From positions 1 through 64,000 of the forward strand of contig CAYWXL010000006.1 of the NCBI GenBank assembly GCA_964461995.1: a DNA stretch of 64,000 nucleotides, written 5' to 3'. The notes beneath the pieces are model-generated. The model saw only the letters and a list, made by a program, of their open reading frames with translations. It ran no database searches and was not told the origin of the DNA. Below are positions 40,350 through 51,364 of this stretch, piece after piece; position 1 is the stretch's first letter; every line of letters begins with the position of its first letter. The translations under genes and the position numbers were made by a program. This DNA comes from JALSRK01 sp964461995 (GTDB lineage: Bacteria > Acidobacteriota > Terriglobia > Bryobacterales > Bryobacteraceae).

Positions 40350-42773
40350 ATGCTGACCTCCAAGGAAAAATCCGAGACACGGCGCCTGCCGATGATGCCT
40401 ATTCGCGACGTCGTCATCTTCCCTCATATGATGACGCCGTTCGTGGTGGGCAGAGAGTCCAGTGTGCGAGCTCTGGAGCAGGCGCTCGCGGGGGACAAGA
40501 AGATCTTCTTGGCCACCCAGCATGACGCTTCGGTGGACGAACCCCGGCCGGACGAGATCTACACCGTCGGCACGATCGCCAATATCGTCCAGAGCCTACG
40601 GCTGCCGGACGGCAACATCAAAGTGCTGGTCGAGGGAGTGGAGCGCGGCAAAGTCATCTCGGTCAGCGACGAAGAAGGATTCTTCCAGGCGATCGTCCGA
40701 TCTTTCCGCTACCGGGTGGAGACCGGGCCGCAGTTGGACGCCCTGGTCAGCCGGGTGACGAGCCTGTTCGAGCAGTACGTCAAGCTCAGCCAGAATCTCA
40801 ACTACGAAACGATGGTGTCGGCGATCCGGGTGGACGACCCGGGCCGTCTGGCGGACACGGTGGGCGCCAACCTGCAGTTGACGGTGGAAGAGAAACAGGA
40901 GCTGCTGGAGATCTTCGATCCGATCGACCGGCTGACGCGGGTCGCCGAAATGCTCGATATCGAGATCGAGAAGCTCAACGTGGACCGGACGATTCAGGGC
41001 CGCGTGAAACGGCAGATGGAGCGCGCCCAGAAAGAGTATTACCTCAACGAGAAGATCAAGGCGATCCAGAAGGAACTCGGGCGCGGCGAGAAGAGCGAAT
41101 TCGACGAGCTGAAAAAGCGGATCGAAGAAGCCGGCATGACCAAAGAGGCGAAGGACAAAGCGCTGGCCGAGCTCAAGCGCCTCGAGGCCATGCCGCCGAT
41201 GTCGGCCGAGTCCACCGTCAGCCGGAATTACCTGGACTGGCTCTTGGCCGTTCCGTGGAAGAAGCGGACGCGGGAGATCCGGGACCTGAAGCACGCCAAG
41301 AAGGTGCTGGAGGAAGACCACTACGGGCTGGAGAAGATCAAAGAGCGCATCCTCGAGTTCCTGGCGGTGCGGCGGCTGGTGAAGAACCCGCGGGGATCCA
41401 TTCTCTGCTTCGTCGGTCCTCCCGGAGTGGGGAAGACGTCGTTAGGGATGTCGATCGCCCGGGCCACCGGGCGGAAATTCGTTCGTCTGTCGTTGGGTGG
41501 CGTTCGGGACGAAGCGGAGATCCGGGGACATCGTCGCACTTACATCGGCGCGCTGCCGGGTCAGATCATTCAGATGATGAAGAAGGCCGGCACGCGCAAT
41601 CCGGTTTTCATGCTGGACGAAGTGGACAAGATGTCCACCGATTTCCGCGGCGATCCTTCGGCGGCTTTGCTCGAGGTGTTGGATCCGGAGCAGAACCACA
41701 TGTTCATGGACCATTACCTCGACGTCGAATACGACCTGAGCGAGGTTTTTTTCATCGCCACGGCGAACGTGCTGCACACGATTCCGCCGGCGCTGCAGGA
41801 CCGCATGGAGGTGATTCGCCTCTCGGGCTACACCGAGATGGAGAAGATGGAGATCGCCAAGCGCTTCCTGGTGCCCAAGCAGATGAAGGAGACCGGGCTC
41901 ACGGCGCGGGACATCGAGTTCACCGATGAGGGCTTGCGCACGCTGATTCAACGGTATACCCGGGAGGCCGGCGTCCGCAATCTGGAGCGCGAGATCGGCA
42001 ACGTCTGCCGGAAGGTTGCCCGGCGGGTCGTGGAAGCGCGGAGCAGCGGGTCGAAGAAGAAGCTTCCGAAGACGTCGGTGACCGGCAAGAAGGTCGAGGA
42101 GCTGCTCGGGCCACCGAAATTCCGCGACCTCGAAGCCGAGAAGAAAAACGAAATCGGCGCCGTTACCGGTCTTGCCTGGACCGAGGTCGGAGGCCAAATC
42201 CTCACCACCGAGGTGACGATCATGGAAGGCCGCGGCAAGCTAACCACAACGGGCAAACTGGGCGACGTGATGCAGGAGTCGGCGCAGGCGGCGATGAGCT
42301 ACGTCCGCTCGCGGGCGCACACGCTGGGCTTGCCGCGGGACTTCTACCGGCGGCTGGACATCCACGTGCACGTGCCCGAGGGAGCGATACCGAAAGACGG
42401 CCCTTCGGCGGGCATCACGATCGCTACGGCCATCGTGAGCGCGCTCACGCAGATCCCGGCGCGGTGCGACGTCGCCATGACCGGCGAGATCACCCTTCGA
42501 GGCAAGGTGCTGCCGATCGGCGGGTTGAAAGAAAAACTGCTGGCGGCGCACCGGACCGGGATCCGAGAGGTGATCTTGCCGAAAGACAACGAGAAGGACC
42601 TCCCGGATATTCCTGAGAACATCCGCAACGAGATGAAACTGCATTTTGTTGAGTCGATGGACGAAGTGTTGAAAATCGCCCTGGAACGGGAGATCGACGT
42701 CAAACCGCTGCCGGCGCCGACGCTGGCTGAGATGGTGAGCCGGGAAAAGAGCGAAGACAAGGTGATGCACTAG
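40350..42773 (+). CDS. lon: ATP-dependent protease La (Lon)
   Basis: An 807-residue homo-oligomeric protease for damaged and regulatory proteins. The N-terminal LAN domain (about 10-205) starts RRLPMMPIRDVVIFPHMMTPFVVGR. A coiled-coil region (about 215-300) includes RQMERAQKEYYLNEKIKAIQKELG. The AAA+ module has Walker A FVGPPGVGKTSLGMSIA (about 353-369) and Walker B NPVFMLDEVDKM. The proteolytic domain carries the Ser-Lys dyad: Ser in PKDGPSAGITIATA (about 687) and Lys in GGLKEKLLAAHR (about 730). Length and layout are typical. No clear ribosome binding site precedes the ATG. It is downstream of clpX and upstream of engB-rho, all on the plus strand. Confidence 0.97.
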   Translation: MLTSKEKSETRRLPMMPIRDVVIFPHMMTPFVVGRESSVRALEQALAGDKKIFLATQHDASVDEPRPDEIYTVGTIANIVQSLRLPDGNIKVLVEGVERGKVISVSDEEGFFQAIVRSFRYRVETGPQLDALVSRVTSLFEQYVKLSQNLNYETMVSAIRVDDPGRLADTVGANLQLTVEEKQELLEIFDPIDRLTRVAEMLDIEIEKLNVDRTIQGRVKRQMERAQKEYYLNEKIKAIQKELGRGEKSEFDELKKRIEEAGMTKEAKDKALAELKRLEAMPPMSAESTVSRNYLDWLLAVPWKKRTREIRDLKHAKKVLEEDHYGLEKIKERILEFLAVRRLVKNPRGSILCFVGPPGVGKTSLGMSIARATGRKFVRLSLGGVRDEAEIRGHRRTYIGALPGQIIQMMKKAGTRNPVFMLDEVDKMSTDFRGDPSAALLEVLDPEQNHMFMDHYLDVEYDLSEVFFIATANVLHTIPPALQDRMEVIRLSGYTEMEKMEIAKRFLVPKQMKETGLTARDIEFTDEGLRTLIQRYTREAGVRNLEREIGNVCRKVARRVVEARSSGSKKKLPKTSVTGKKVEELLGPPKFRDLEAEKKNEIGAVTGLAWTEVGGQILTTEVTIMEGRGKLTTTGKLGDVMQESAQAAMSYVRSRAHTLGLPRDFYRRLDIHVHVPEGAIPKDGPSAGITIATAIVSALTQIPARCDVAMTGEITLRGKVLPIGGLKEKLLAAHRTGIREVILPKDNEKDLPDIPENIRNEMKLHFVESMDEVLKIALEREIDVKPLPAPTLAEMVSREKSEDKVMH

Positions 42774-42854
42774 GACCTCTTTCCGAAGCGTCGCCATCCA
42801 GGGCCCGGCAGGCGATCCCGGTTGAGGTAAGCGGGCCGCCGGCTCTGGCGTGCT

Positions 42855-43441
42855 ATGGGTGCAGAGTTTATAATAAGTGCAGTCCATCCGGAGCAGTTCC
42901 CACGCGAGGAAATACCCGAGATTGCGTTCCTGGGACGCAGTAACGTGGGAAAATCAACCCTGCTGAACTGCCTGCTTCGAGAGCGGAATCTGGCGCGGAC
43001 GAGTTCCAAGCCGGGCTGCACTCAGGTGGTCAATTTCTACCGCGTGGACGGTGGGCTCTATTTCGTTGACCTCCCGGGTTATGGGTACGCCAAGGTGCCG
43101 TTCGAACAGCAGCGGCGCTGGAAGTGGCTGATTGAGGCGTACCTGCTCGGCAGGAAGACGCTTGAGCTGTCGGTCCTGCTGCTCGATGCCCGGCGGGGAT
43201 GGATGGAGAAAGATCTGGAACTCAAGCGGTGGCTCGAGTTCCACCGGCGGCGATACCTGGTCGTCGCTACGAAGTCGGACAAACTGCGAACACTGAAGGA
43301 GAGGCATCGGGCCGAGGAGGCTCTCCGGCGGCATCTGCCGGAGGGAGCCGCCCCGGTGATGTTTTCGGCCGTGACCGGCCAAGGAGTGAAACAGGTTTGG
43401 CAAGCGATACGCGAAATCCAGAAAGAAGTGCGGAGGTCCCC

Positions 43442-43445
<4 letters not shown>
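42855..43445 (+). CDS. engB: Ribosome biogenesis GTPase EngB/YsxC
   Basis: A 196-residue essential TrmE-Era-type GTPase that assists assembly of the large ribosomal subunit. G1 is FLGRSNVGKSTLLN (27-34 core), G2 is around SSKPGCTQ, G3 is VDLPGYGYAKVP, G4 is ATKSDK and G5 is FSAVTGQG. Residues such as RRWKWLIEAYL are typical of the family. The start codon gives the usual 20-residue lead before the P-loop. The end overlaps the rho GTG start by four bases, indicating coupled translation of these two housekeeping genes. Confidence 0.95.
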
Positions 43446-44920
<1,475 letters not shown>

Positions 44921-45156
44921 CGCGATGGGCCGGGGCCGGCTGGCCCGCTGGGCTTTCAGTCTGGAACTCCGCGAAGTATCAACGGCTTAGGGCCTTATGC
45001 TGCGGCCCGCTGGCGGCCGGATTCGGCTCTGTCTTCCCCCAACTTCCGTCCACGGGAGGATAACCTCACCGGGTAAAATATCGTCATTTATTGTTAGCGC
45101 AGGCTCCCGCAGCTTGCGTGGCAGAGACTTAGTGTGGCCCGAAGCCGAGTCCGAGA

Positions 45157-46875
45157 ATGCCCCTGCCTCAACGACAAGAACCGCAGCCATCGGTTCCCCG
45201 GCCCCAACGGCGCCCTGAAGTGGTGCCGCCGCGGCGCCGGCCAGGCCGGCGCGTCCCGTGGCTTCTGGCGGCGTTGATTGTCGGCGTCACCGGGGCTGTC
45301 ATATGGTGGCAAACACAGCCCCAGCCCGGCCTGGGCGGTCCCGGGGGTGGGCCGGCGCCGGTAATCCCCACCGCGATCGCCGAGAACAAACGTATCGAGC
45401 GGACATTGCGGCTCACCGGCACGACAGCGGCTGAAAAGTACGTCAACATCGTCAGTCCCCGCCTGCGGGGCAGCCGTAGCCGGCGGGGCCTTCAGACCGG
45501 GGGCCAGGTTGGAATCGCCGCCAACGTCACCGTGCGGTCTACTTCGTCGGTAGCTACCCAGGCGACGATGTCGTCCCTTAGCCAAACTGGCGTGGTGGCT
45601 TCCTCGAGCGGGGCGGCGGCTCGAGCAGGAGGCGTCTCCGGGGGCGGCGGCGGAGCGCAGAGCACCCGGCTGCGGGCGGCGACGAGCCGCATTGGAGGCG
45701 GCGGCACAAGTACCGGGAACGTGCAGCTCGCCGGGGCGGCCGGCGCCACGGCAATGGGCGCCTCGGGCCTCGGTTCGACGGCGAATTATCTCACCGGGGG
45801 GTCATCCGGCCCTCCGGCCCGGCGCCGAAGGGGCGACTTTCATTTGCAGCTCCAGAAACTCGCGCCGGCCGGCGCGCGCGTGAAGAAGGGCGACGTCATT
45901 GCCGTGTTCGATCGCCAGTACATGCTCACCCGGCTGGATGACTACGCTGCAGCGGTGGCGATGCACCACGCCAACTACAAGAAGAGCGAAGCGGAAGTCG
46001 AGGTCAAGCGGAAAGCGCACACGGAGAGCGTGGAGGCGGCGAGAGCGGGTCTGGAGAAGGCCGAGCTCGACATCAGGACGATCCCCGTGCTGTCCGCTAT
46101 CCAGGCGGAACGGACGCGGCTAGCCCGGGAAGAGGCCGAGGCCGAGTATCGGAGCCGCCTTGAGGAGGTGAAGTTCCAACGGATCTCGGAAGAGGCGGAG
46201 CTGCGGCAGGCGGAGCTCGAGATGAAAGAAGCCGAGGTGGAACTGCGCCGGGCTCAGAACAACGCCGAAAAGCTCGTCGTGCGCGCCCCGATGGACGGTA
46301 TGGTGGTCTTGCTCGACGTCTTCCGTAACGGCGAGTTCGGCAAGGTGAAAGAAGGCGATGAGTTGTGGTCGGGCCAGCCGTTCATTCAAGTCGTCGATCT
46401 GAGCTCGATGGTGGTCAAAGCCAGGGTGAACCAGATCGACGTTGAAAAATTGCGGATCGGCCAGCGGGCGCAGGTCCGCTTCGACGCCTTTCCCGACCTG
46501 GAATTGCCGGCCCGGGTCTACTCCATCGGGACCGTCGCCAAGGCCAGCCGGTACCGGCCCGACTACGTGCGCGAGGTTCCGGTGGTCTTGAAGCTGGAGC
46601 GGACCGATCCGCGGGTGATTCCAGACCTCTCGGTGAGCGCCGACGTCGTGATCGAGGCGAGCGACCGGGAATTGCCGGTGATCCCCCGCGGCGCCGTGTT
46701 CCGGGACGAGCCCGGCGGTCCGCCGTACGTGTTCGTGAAGCAGGACGGGGAATGGGAGCGCCGGGAGGTGGAGCTCGGCGTGGGGAATCATGTCTTTGTG
46801 GCCGTGCGGCGCGGTCTGGAGCCGGGAGAGGAGGTTGCCACGGCGCGGCCGGAGAAACCCCCGAGAAGCGAGTAA
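45157..46875 (+). CDS. Efflux periplasmic adaptor (HlyD/MacA type) with Gly/Ser-rich insertion
   Basis: A 572-residue membrane-fusion protein, first of five genes of a tripartite efflux operon. A basic Pro-rich tail (1-33) precedes one membrane helix (about 34-51). The beginning of the lipoyl domain (EKYVNIVSPRLRG) is interrupted by about 120 residues rich in Gly, Ser, Thr and Ala (about 104-226). It resumes at LQLQKLAPAGARVKKGDVIAVFDRQYM. A coiled coil (about 262-372) and the second lipoyl half (VVRAPMDGMVVLLDVFRNGEFGKVKEGDELWSGQPFIQVVDLSSM) follow, then the beta-barrel and membrane-proximal domains ending with AVRRGLEPGEEVATARP. The insertion is the odd feature. The intergenic 236 bases before it hold no terminator that I can define. 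Confidence 0.87.
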   Translation: MPLPQRQEPQPSVPRPQRRPEVVPPRRRPGRRVPWLLAALIVGVTGAVIWWQTQPQPGLGGPGGGPAPVIPTAIAENKRIERTLRLTGTTAAEKYVNIVSPRLRGSRSRRGLQTGGQVGIAANVTVRSTSSVATQATMSSLSQTGVVASSSGAAARAGGVSGGGGGAQSTRLRAATSRIGGGGTSTGNVQLAGAAGATAMGASGLGSTANYLTGGSSGPPARRRRGDFHLQLQKLAPAGARVKKGDVIAVFDRQYMLTRLDDYAAAVAMHHANYKKSEAEVEVKRKAHTESVEAARAGLEKAELDIRTIPVLSAIQAERTRLAREEAEAEYRSRLEEVKFQRISEEAELRQAELEMKEAEVELRRAQNNAEKLVVRAPMDGMVVLLDVFRNGEFGKVKEGDELWSGQPFIQVVDLSSMVVKARVNQIDVEKLRIGQRAQVRFDAFPDLELPARVYSIGTVAKASRYRPDYVREVPVVLKLERTDPRVIPDLSVSADVVIEASDRELPVIPRGAVFRDEPGGPPYVFVKQDGEWERREVELGVGNHVFVAVRRGLEPGEEVATARPEKPPRSE

Positions 46876-46891
46876 GTCTCTCAACGAAGCC

Positions 46892-48196
46892 ATGTCGAAG
46901 GATCTCAGACCCAAACAACGTCTCGGACATGCCAAGACGTCGCGGAGGCGGAAGATCATCGGCTGGAGCCTGGCCGCCGTGTTGGTGGCCGGCGGCGGGT
47001 GGGCCGCCTACGAATACGCCGGCGAGACGAAAGTTGAGGTACCAGTGGCCCGGGTCCGCCGCGGAGAGTTCGTCATCAGCGTCAAGACACGGGGCGAAAT
47101 CAAGAGCACGCGCTCGAAGATCCTCACTGCGCCACAGGTACCCGATCTGATGATCACCCGGCTGGTACGTTCCGGCCAGCGGGTGAAGGCGGGCGACGTC
47201 GTCGTGGAGTTCGATCCCGCGCAGAACGAACAGGAGCTGCTGGAGCGTACCACGGCCGTTCGTACGGTGGACAGCGAGATCGTTCAGATGAAGGCCTCGC
47301 ACAAGATCACCGACGAGCAGGACGAGATGAACCTGATGATCGCCGAATACAACCTGGAGCGGGCGAAGCTGGATGCGAGCAAGGCGGAGGTGATTTCGGC
47401 GATCGAAGGGATGAAGTACCGAATCGACGTCGAGGTTTCCGAAGGGGAGCTCGAGCTGGTCAAGACGGTGGTGAAGTCTCACGACGTGGCTCAGGAGGCC
47501 GACTTGCAGCGGCTCCAGCAGAAGAAGGACAAGGCGGTGCGGGATTTGGAACGGGTGCGGGGATACCTTTCGAAAATGGTGATCCGCGCGCCGATCGACG
47601 GCATTGTCCACGTCCTGCCGAACTTCCGCGCTTCTGGATCCTGGGGTTCCAAGCCCCCGCCCTTCAAGGAAGGGGACACCGTCTGGACGGGGGCGGCGAT
47701 CGCGGAGATCCCGGATCTGTCGGAGATGCGGATCGACCTTCAGCTCGAAGAAGTCGAGCGAGGCAAGCTGGAGCTGGGCCAGCCGGTGCGGATCCGGGTG
47801 GACGCGATCCCGGACCGCGAGTTCCAGGCCGTGCTGGACTGGATCAGTCCGATCGCCCAGACCCAGCGGCGCGGAATCGGCGTTTCGGAGAAGACATTTC
47901 CGGCGCAAGCCACGCTCAAGGAGCTCGACGATCGTCTGCGTCCGGGCATGAGCGCCTCGGCGGAGATCATCATCGAGAGCCTGCCGGACGTTCTCATGAT
48001 TCCCGAGCGCGCCAGTTTTCTTCACGACGGGCGTCCCGCGGTGTGGGTCCAGCGGGGAGACAAGTTCGAGATCCGCTACATCGAAGTCGGCAAGCGCAAC
48101 GAAACTGATCTTGTCGTCCTCAGCGGGTTGGAGGAGGGCGAAATCGTAGCCCTCGAGAATCCTGGGCAAGCCGCCAGGCGGGCCAGGAAGCTGTGA
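46892..48196 (+). CDS. Second efflux periplasmic adaptor (HlyD/MacA type)
   Basis: A 434-residue membrane-fusion protein, 16 bases after the first adaptor. The ATG at 46892 is chosen because the upstream part of the frame overlaps the first adaptor. A basic cytoplasmic stretch (RPKQRLGHAKTSRRRK) precedes a membrane helix (IIGWSLAAVLVAGGGWAAYEYA). Lipoyl halves are at VKTRGEIKSTRSKILTAPQVPD...VKAGDVVVEFDPAQNE and MVIRAPIDGIVHVLPNFRASGSW, with a coiled-coil hairpin between (about 110-225). The beta-barrel domain (MRIDLQLEEVERGKLELGQPVRIRVDAIPDREF) and a terminal domain (VLMIPERASFLHDGRPAVWVQRGDKFE, LSGLEEGEIVALENPG) complete it. No large insertion here, so it is the most regular of the three adaptors. 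Confidence 0.88.
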   Translation: MSKDLRPKQRLGHAKTSRRRKIIGWSLAAVLVAGGGWAAYEYAGETKVEVPVARVRRGEFVISVKTRGEIKSTRSKILTAPQVPDLMITRLVRSGQRVKAGDVVVEFDPAQNEQELLERTTAVRTVDSEIVQMKASHKITDEQDEMNLMIAEYNLERAKLDASKAEVISAIEGMKYRIDVEVSEGELELVKTVVKSHDVAQEADLQRLQQKKDKAVRDLERVRGYLSKMVIRAPIDGIVHVLPNFRASGSWGSKPPPFKEGDTVWTGAAIAEIPDLSEMRIDLQLEEVERGKLELGQPVRIRVDAIPDREFQAVLDWISPIAQTQRRGIGVSEKTFPAQATLKELDDRLRPGMSASAEIIIESLPDVLMIPERASFLHDGRPAVWVQRGDKFEIRYIEVGKRNETDLVVLSGLEEGEIVALENPGQAARRARKL

Positions 48197-48248
48197 TGTG
48201 GAGCTGCGGGTTCGCCGGCGGGCTTTACCGGTGGGAGGCTGACTCCAG

Positions 48249-50090
48249 ATGAAGACAATCGCGGTACGAGTGGCAGCCGTGGCGGTCGTCCTCGCCATAG
48301 GGTGGGGAGGGTACCGGCTCGTCCGCAGTCTTCCCGACCGCCAGCGGGAAGTCCCCACCACCCGCGTGCGCCGCGGCGAGGTCGTCGTGAAGGCGTACGC
48401 GCGCGGCGAACTGCAGGCGGTCCGCCAGGTGACGCTCACGGCGCCGAATTTGTTCGGCACGGTTCAGGTGACGCGCTTGGCGCCTTTGGGAGCGTTCGCC
48501 CGGGAGGGAGATCTGATTGTCGAGTTCGACGACGCCGAAGTGTTGTCCCGGCTCGAGGAGAAGCAACTGGAGCTCGAGCAGATCGACGAGAGGATCCGGA
48601 AAGCCGAGGCCGACCTCGCGATCCGCAACAACCAGGACGAAGTGGAACTGCTGCGGGCCCGGTATACGGTGCGCCGCGCCGAGCTCGAGGTGCAGCGTAA
48701 CGAGCTGCTCTCAGCCATCGACGCGAAGAAAAACCTGCTAAATCTCGACGAGGCGCGCCGGCGGTTGGAGAAGCTGAAAAGCGACATCGAGTCCCGCCGT
48801 GCGCAGGCCGAGGCCGAGTTGGCGGTGTTGCGCGAAGAGCGGCGTAAGGCCGAGCTGGAGGTCGAGCGCGAGAAGCAGCGCTTGCGCCAGGTGAAGCTGC
48901 TGGCTCCGATGAGCGGCCTTGTGGCCATTCGCCAGGCGCGGACCTTCTTCTTCTTCGCCGGCACCGAAATGCCCGACATTCGGGAAGGAGACGAGCTGCG
49001 CCCGGGAATGCCGGTGGCGGATATTCTCGATCTCTCGGAATTCGAAGTCAGGGCCCGCGTCGGCGAGCTCGACCGCGCCAACCTTACCGAAGGCCAGCCC
49101 GTGATCATCCGGTTGGACGCCTTGCCGGACAAAGAGCTTCACGGACGGATCAAGAGCCTCAGCGGCACGGCAAGCGCCGATGTCTACTCGAACGATCCCG
49201 CCAAGAAGTTCGACGTCACCTTCGAGATCGACATGCGGGAATTATTGGAGGCTTTGGGCGCGCCTCCCGAACAGATCGAGCGGATTCTCAAGACCGCGGA
49301 AGAGAACCGCAAGCGTACTCCGACACGCTCCTTCGGCATGCCGTCGGTGGGAGCAAGCGGTCCGAGCTTCGGAGGCCCAGCCGGCGGATTCGGCGGCGCA
49401 CGACCCCCGGCAGCCATGGGGGGAGCCCGTCCCGGCGGGATGCCCGGAGCGGCCAGAATGCAGGGCGCGCGGGCCAGGCGGCGGCCCGGATCGTTCGACC
49501 CGGCGCGCATCCTCCAGCGCCTCCCCGACGAGCAGAAGCGGAAGGCCCAGGCAATCCTGGACAAAGAACTCGGCGGGAAGAAATGGTCCGAGCTGGACGC
49601 CGAGAAGCGGCGGGAGATCATGCAGAAGTTGCGTCCGATTCTCCGGGCCGCATTTTCGGGCCGGGGCGGCCGCCGGCAACCATCAGGTCCGACTGACGAG
49701 CAGCTCGCAAAGGCCAAGCTGCCGCCTCCGCCGGAGGAGGGCAGCCAACTGGACGTCCTGCTGCGCCCAGGCCTGCTGGCGGACGTGGAGATCATCGTCG
49801 AGAGGATTCCTGACGCCATCCACATCCCGGTGCAGGCCGTCTTCGAAAAGGATGGAAAGCCGGTGGTGTACGTGAAAGAAGGCGAGCGGTTCGTGGCGCG
49901 GGAGATCAAGCCGCTGAAGCGGAGCGAATCGACGATGGTGGTGGCCGAAGGGTTGCAGGAAGGCGAAATCATTGCTCTCGCCGATCCCACCAGGAAGCCG
50001 GGCGAGAAGAAGAGGGAGCGCCGCCGGCCGCAAACAGGCCCGTCGAATCCGATGCAAGGTCTCGGCGGCGGCCGGGGAAGGGGGCGGTGA
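48249..50090 (+). CDS. Third efflux periplasmic adaptor with disordered and helical insertion
   Basis: A 613-residue membrane-fusion protein. The membrane helix (KTIAVRVAAVAVVLAIGWGGYRLV) is followed by the first lipoyl half (ARGELQAVRQVTLTAPNLFGTVQVTRLAPLGAFAREGDLIVEFDD). A long coiled coil (about 98-215) and second lipoyl half (KLLAPMSGLVAIRQARTFFFFAGTEMPDIREGDELRPGMPVADILDLSEFEV) come next. The beta-barrel is split by about 165 residues (about 332-500). This insertion comprises a Gly/Pro/Met-rich segment and a helical, basic segment (ILQRLPDEQKRKAQAILDKELGGKKW). The barrel resumes at LRPGLLADVEIIVERIPDAIHIPVQAVFEKDGKPVVYV. The very basic C-terminus ends in GGGRGRGR. Its stop overlaps the permease start. 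Confidence 0.87.
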   Translation: MKTIAVRVAAVAVVLAIGWGGYRLVRSLPDRQREVPTTRVRRGEVVVKAYARGELQAVRQVTLTAPNLFGTVQVTRLAPLGAFAREGDLIVEFDDAEVLSRLEEKQLELEQIDERIRKAEADLAIRNNQDEVELLRARYTVRRAELEVQRNELLSAIDAKKNLLNLDEARRRLEKLKSDIESRRAQAEAELAVLREERRKAELEVEREKQRLRQVKLLAPMSGLVAIRQARTFFFFAGTEMPDIREGDELRPGMPVADILDLSEFEVRARVGELDRANLTEGQPVIIRLDALPDKELHGRIKSLSGTASADVYSNDPAKKFDVTFEIDMRELLEALGAPPEQIERILKTAEENRKRTPTRSFGMPSVGASGPSFGGPAGGFGGARPPAAMGGARPGGMPGAARMQGARARRRPGSFDPARILQRLPDEQKRKAQAILDKELGGKKWSELDAEKRREIMQKLRPILRAAFSGRGGRRQPSGPTDEQLAKAKLPPPPEEGSQLDVLLRPGLLADVEIIVERIPDAIHIPVQAVFEKDGKPVVYVKEGERFVAREIKPLKRSESTMVVAEGLQEGEIIALADPTRKPGEKKRERRRPQTGPSNPMQGLGGGRGRGR

Positions 50091-51352
50091 TGGCCAGAGC
50101 TTTGTTGTCGGGAAGCGTCGAGGAAGTCACCATGGGGCTGGCCAGCTTGCTGGCCCATAAGCTCCGCACCCTGCTCACCATGCTGGGCATGATTTTCGGC
50201 GTGGGGGCTGTCGTGGCCATGCTTTCGATCACCGCCGGAGCCCAGCAGGAGATGATGAGCTACATCGACTTGCTGGGCGTGAACAATATCATCATCGAAG
50301 CCCGGGAGGCGGTGGACCGCAACGAGCTGCAGGCGCGGCGCGCCGTTTCCCCCGGCCTGACCTTCCGGGATTTCCGCGCCATCATGGAGAATGTCGCGGG
50401 TATCGAAGCAGCCACGCCCCGGAAACGGTTCAAGCCGTCCAAGGTTCTGCCGAAGATCTCCCAGGAGCCGCCGTTACTGATCGGCGTGGAACCGCAGTTT
50501 CTCGAGATCAACAGCTTGAAGGTTGTGGAGGGCCGGTTCTTCGACGAGGAGGACGACCGCACCTCGGCGCCGGTCTGCGTCTTGGGCGAGACGGCCAAAG
50601 TGAACTTGCTCGGCTACGGCGACGCCGTGGGCAGGTACGTGAAGGTCAACGACGTATGGCTTCAGGTGATCGGAGTGCTGGCGCCCCAGGCGACGGCGGA
50701 CACGGACATGTCGAGCCTCGAGGTCTCCAGCGCCAACAACTTGATCATCGCGCCGTTGAACACGGTGATGCGCCGTTTCGAGGACTCCAACAGCTATCTC
50801 AAGGACGAGATCGACGGCATCTACATCCGGGTGGAGCCGGGCACGGACTCGATCGAGACCGCCGCCGTGGTGGACGCCATCCTGGCCGCCACCCACAAAG
50901 ACGCCGGGGACTACGAGATCACGGTCCCGGCGGGGCTCCTTGAACAACGGCGCCGCACACAGTTCATCTTCAACATCGTGATGATCTGTATCGCCGGGAT
51001 CTCGCTCTTGGTGGGCGGCATCGGCATCATGAACATCATGCTGGCGACGGTGCTCGAGCGGACCCGCGAGATCGGGATCCGGAGAGCTATCGGCGCGCGT
51101 CAGGCCGACATTATCCGCCAGTTCTTGACCGAGGCGGTGCTCATCTCTATTCTGGGCGGGTTGATCGGCATCCTGTTCGGATTCACGCTCTCCCGGATCA
51201 TCGCGGCGGCGGCCGGCTGGTCTACGGTTGTCACCACTTCGTCGATCGCGGTGGCTTTCGGCGTTTCGGTGGGTATCGGTCTTTTGTTCGGCATCTATCC
51301 TGCGGTGCAGGCGGCGAAGTTGGACCCGATTGAGGCGATTCGGTACGAGTAG
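50090..51352 (+). CDS. ABC transporter permease of MacB/FtsX type
   Basis: A 420-residue inner-membrane protein. A GTG one codon upstream (50087) is an alternative start; either way it overlaps the adaptor stop. The first membrane helix (LRTLLTMLGMIFGVGAVVAMLSITAGAQQEMM) leads into the large periplasmic MacB_PCD domain (about 60-270). A C-terminal FtsX domain with three helices follows: FIFNIVMICIAGISLLVGGIGIMNIMLATVLERTREIGIRRAIGAR, LTEAVLISILGGLIGILFGF and IAVAFGVSVGIGLLFGIYPAVQAAKLDPIEAIRYE. These are classic MacB permease motifs. The ATP-binding domain, fused in E. coli MacB, is absent from this protein and from the operon, so a separate ATPase must be supplied. Confidence 0.93.
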   Translation: MARALLSGSVEEVTMGLASLLAHKLRTLLTMLGMIFGVGAVVAMLSITAGAQQEMMSYIDLLGVNNIIIEAREAVDRNELQARRAVSPGLTFRDFRAIMENVAGIEAATPRKRFKPSKVLPKISQEPPLLIGVEPQFLEINSLKVVEGRFFDEEDDRTSAPVCVLGETAKVNLLGYGDAVGRYVKVNDVWLQVIGVLAPQATADTDMSSLEVSSANNLIIAPLNTVMRRFEDSNSYLKDEIDGIYIRVEPGTDSIETAAVVDAILAATHKDAGDYEITVPAGLLEQRRRTQFIFNIVMICIAGISLLVGGIGIMNIMLATVLERTREIGIRRAIGARQADIIRQFLTEAVLISILGGLIGILFGFTLSRIIAAAAGWSTVVTTSSIAVAFGVSVGIGLLFGIYPAVQAAKLDPIEAIRYE

Positions 51353-51364
51353 CAGTGATTTAAC

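Noticed and set aside
43199..43441. 81-residue N-terminal extension of Rho
   Set aside because: It would overlap engB in another frame. The GTG at 43442 with GGAGG and the GTGA overlap is a much better start.
46415..48460. 681-residue open frame on the minus strand
   Set aside because: Antisense to the first two efflux adaptors; the long frame results from GC-rich third positions of the true genes.
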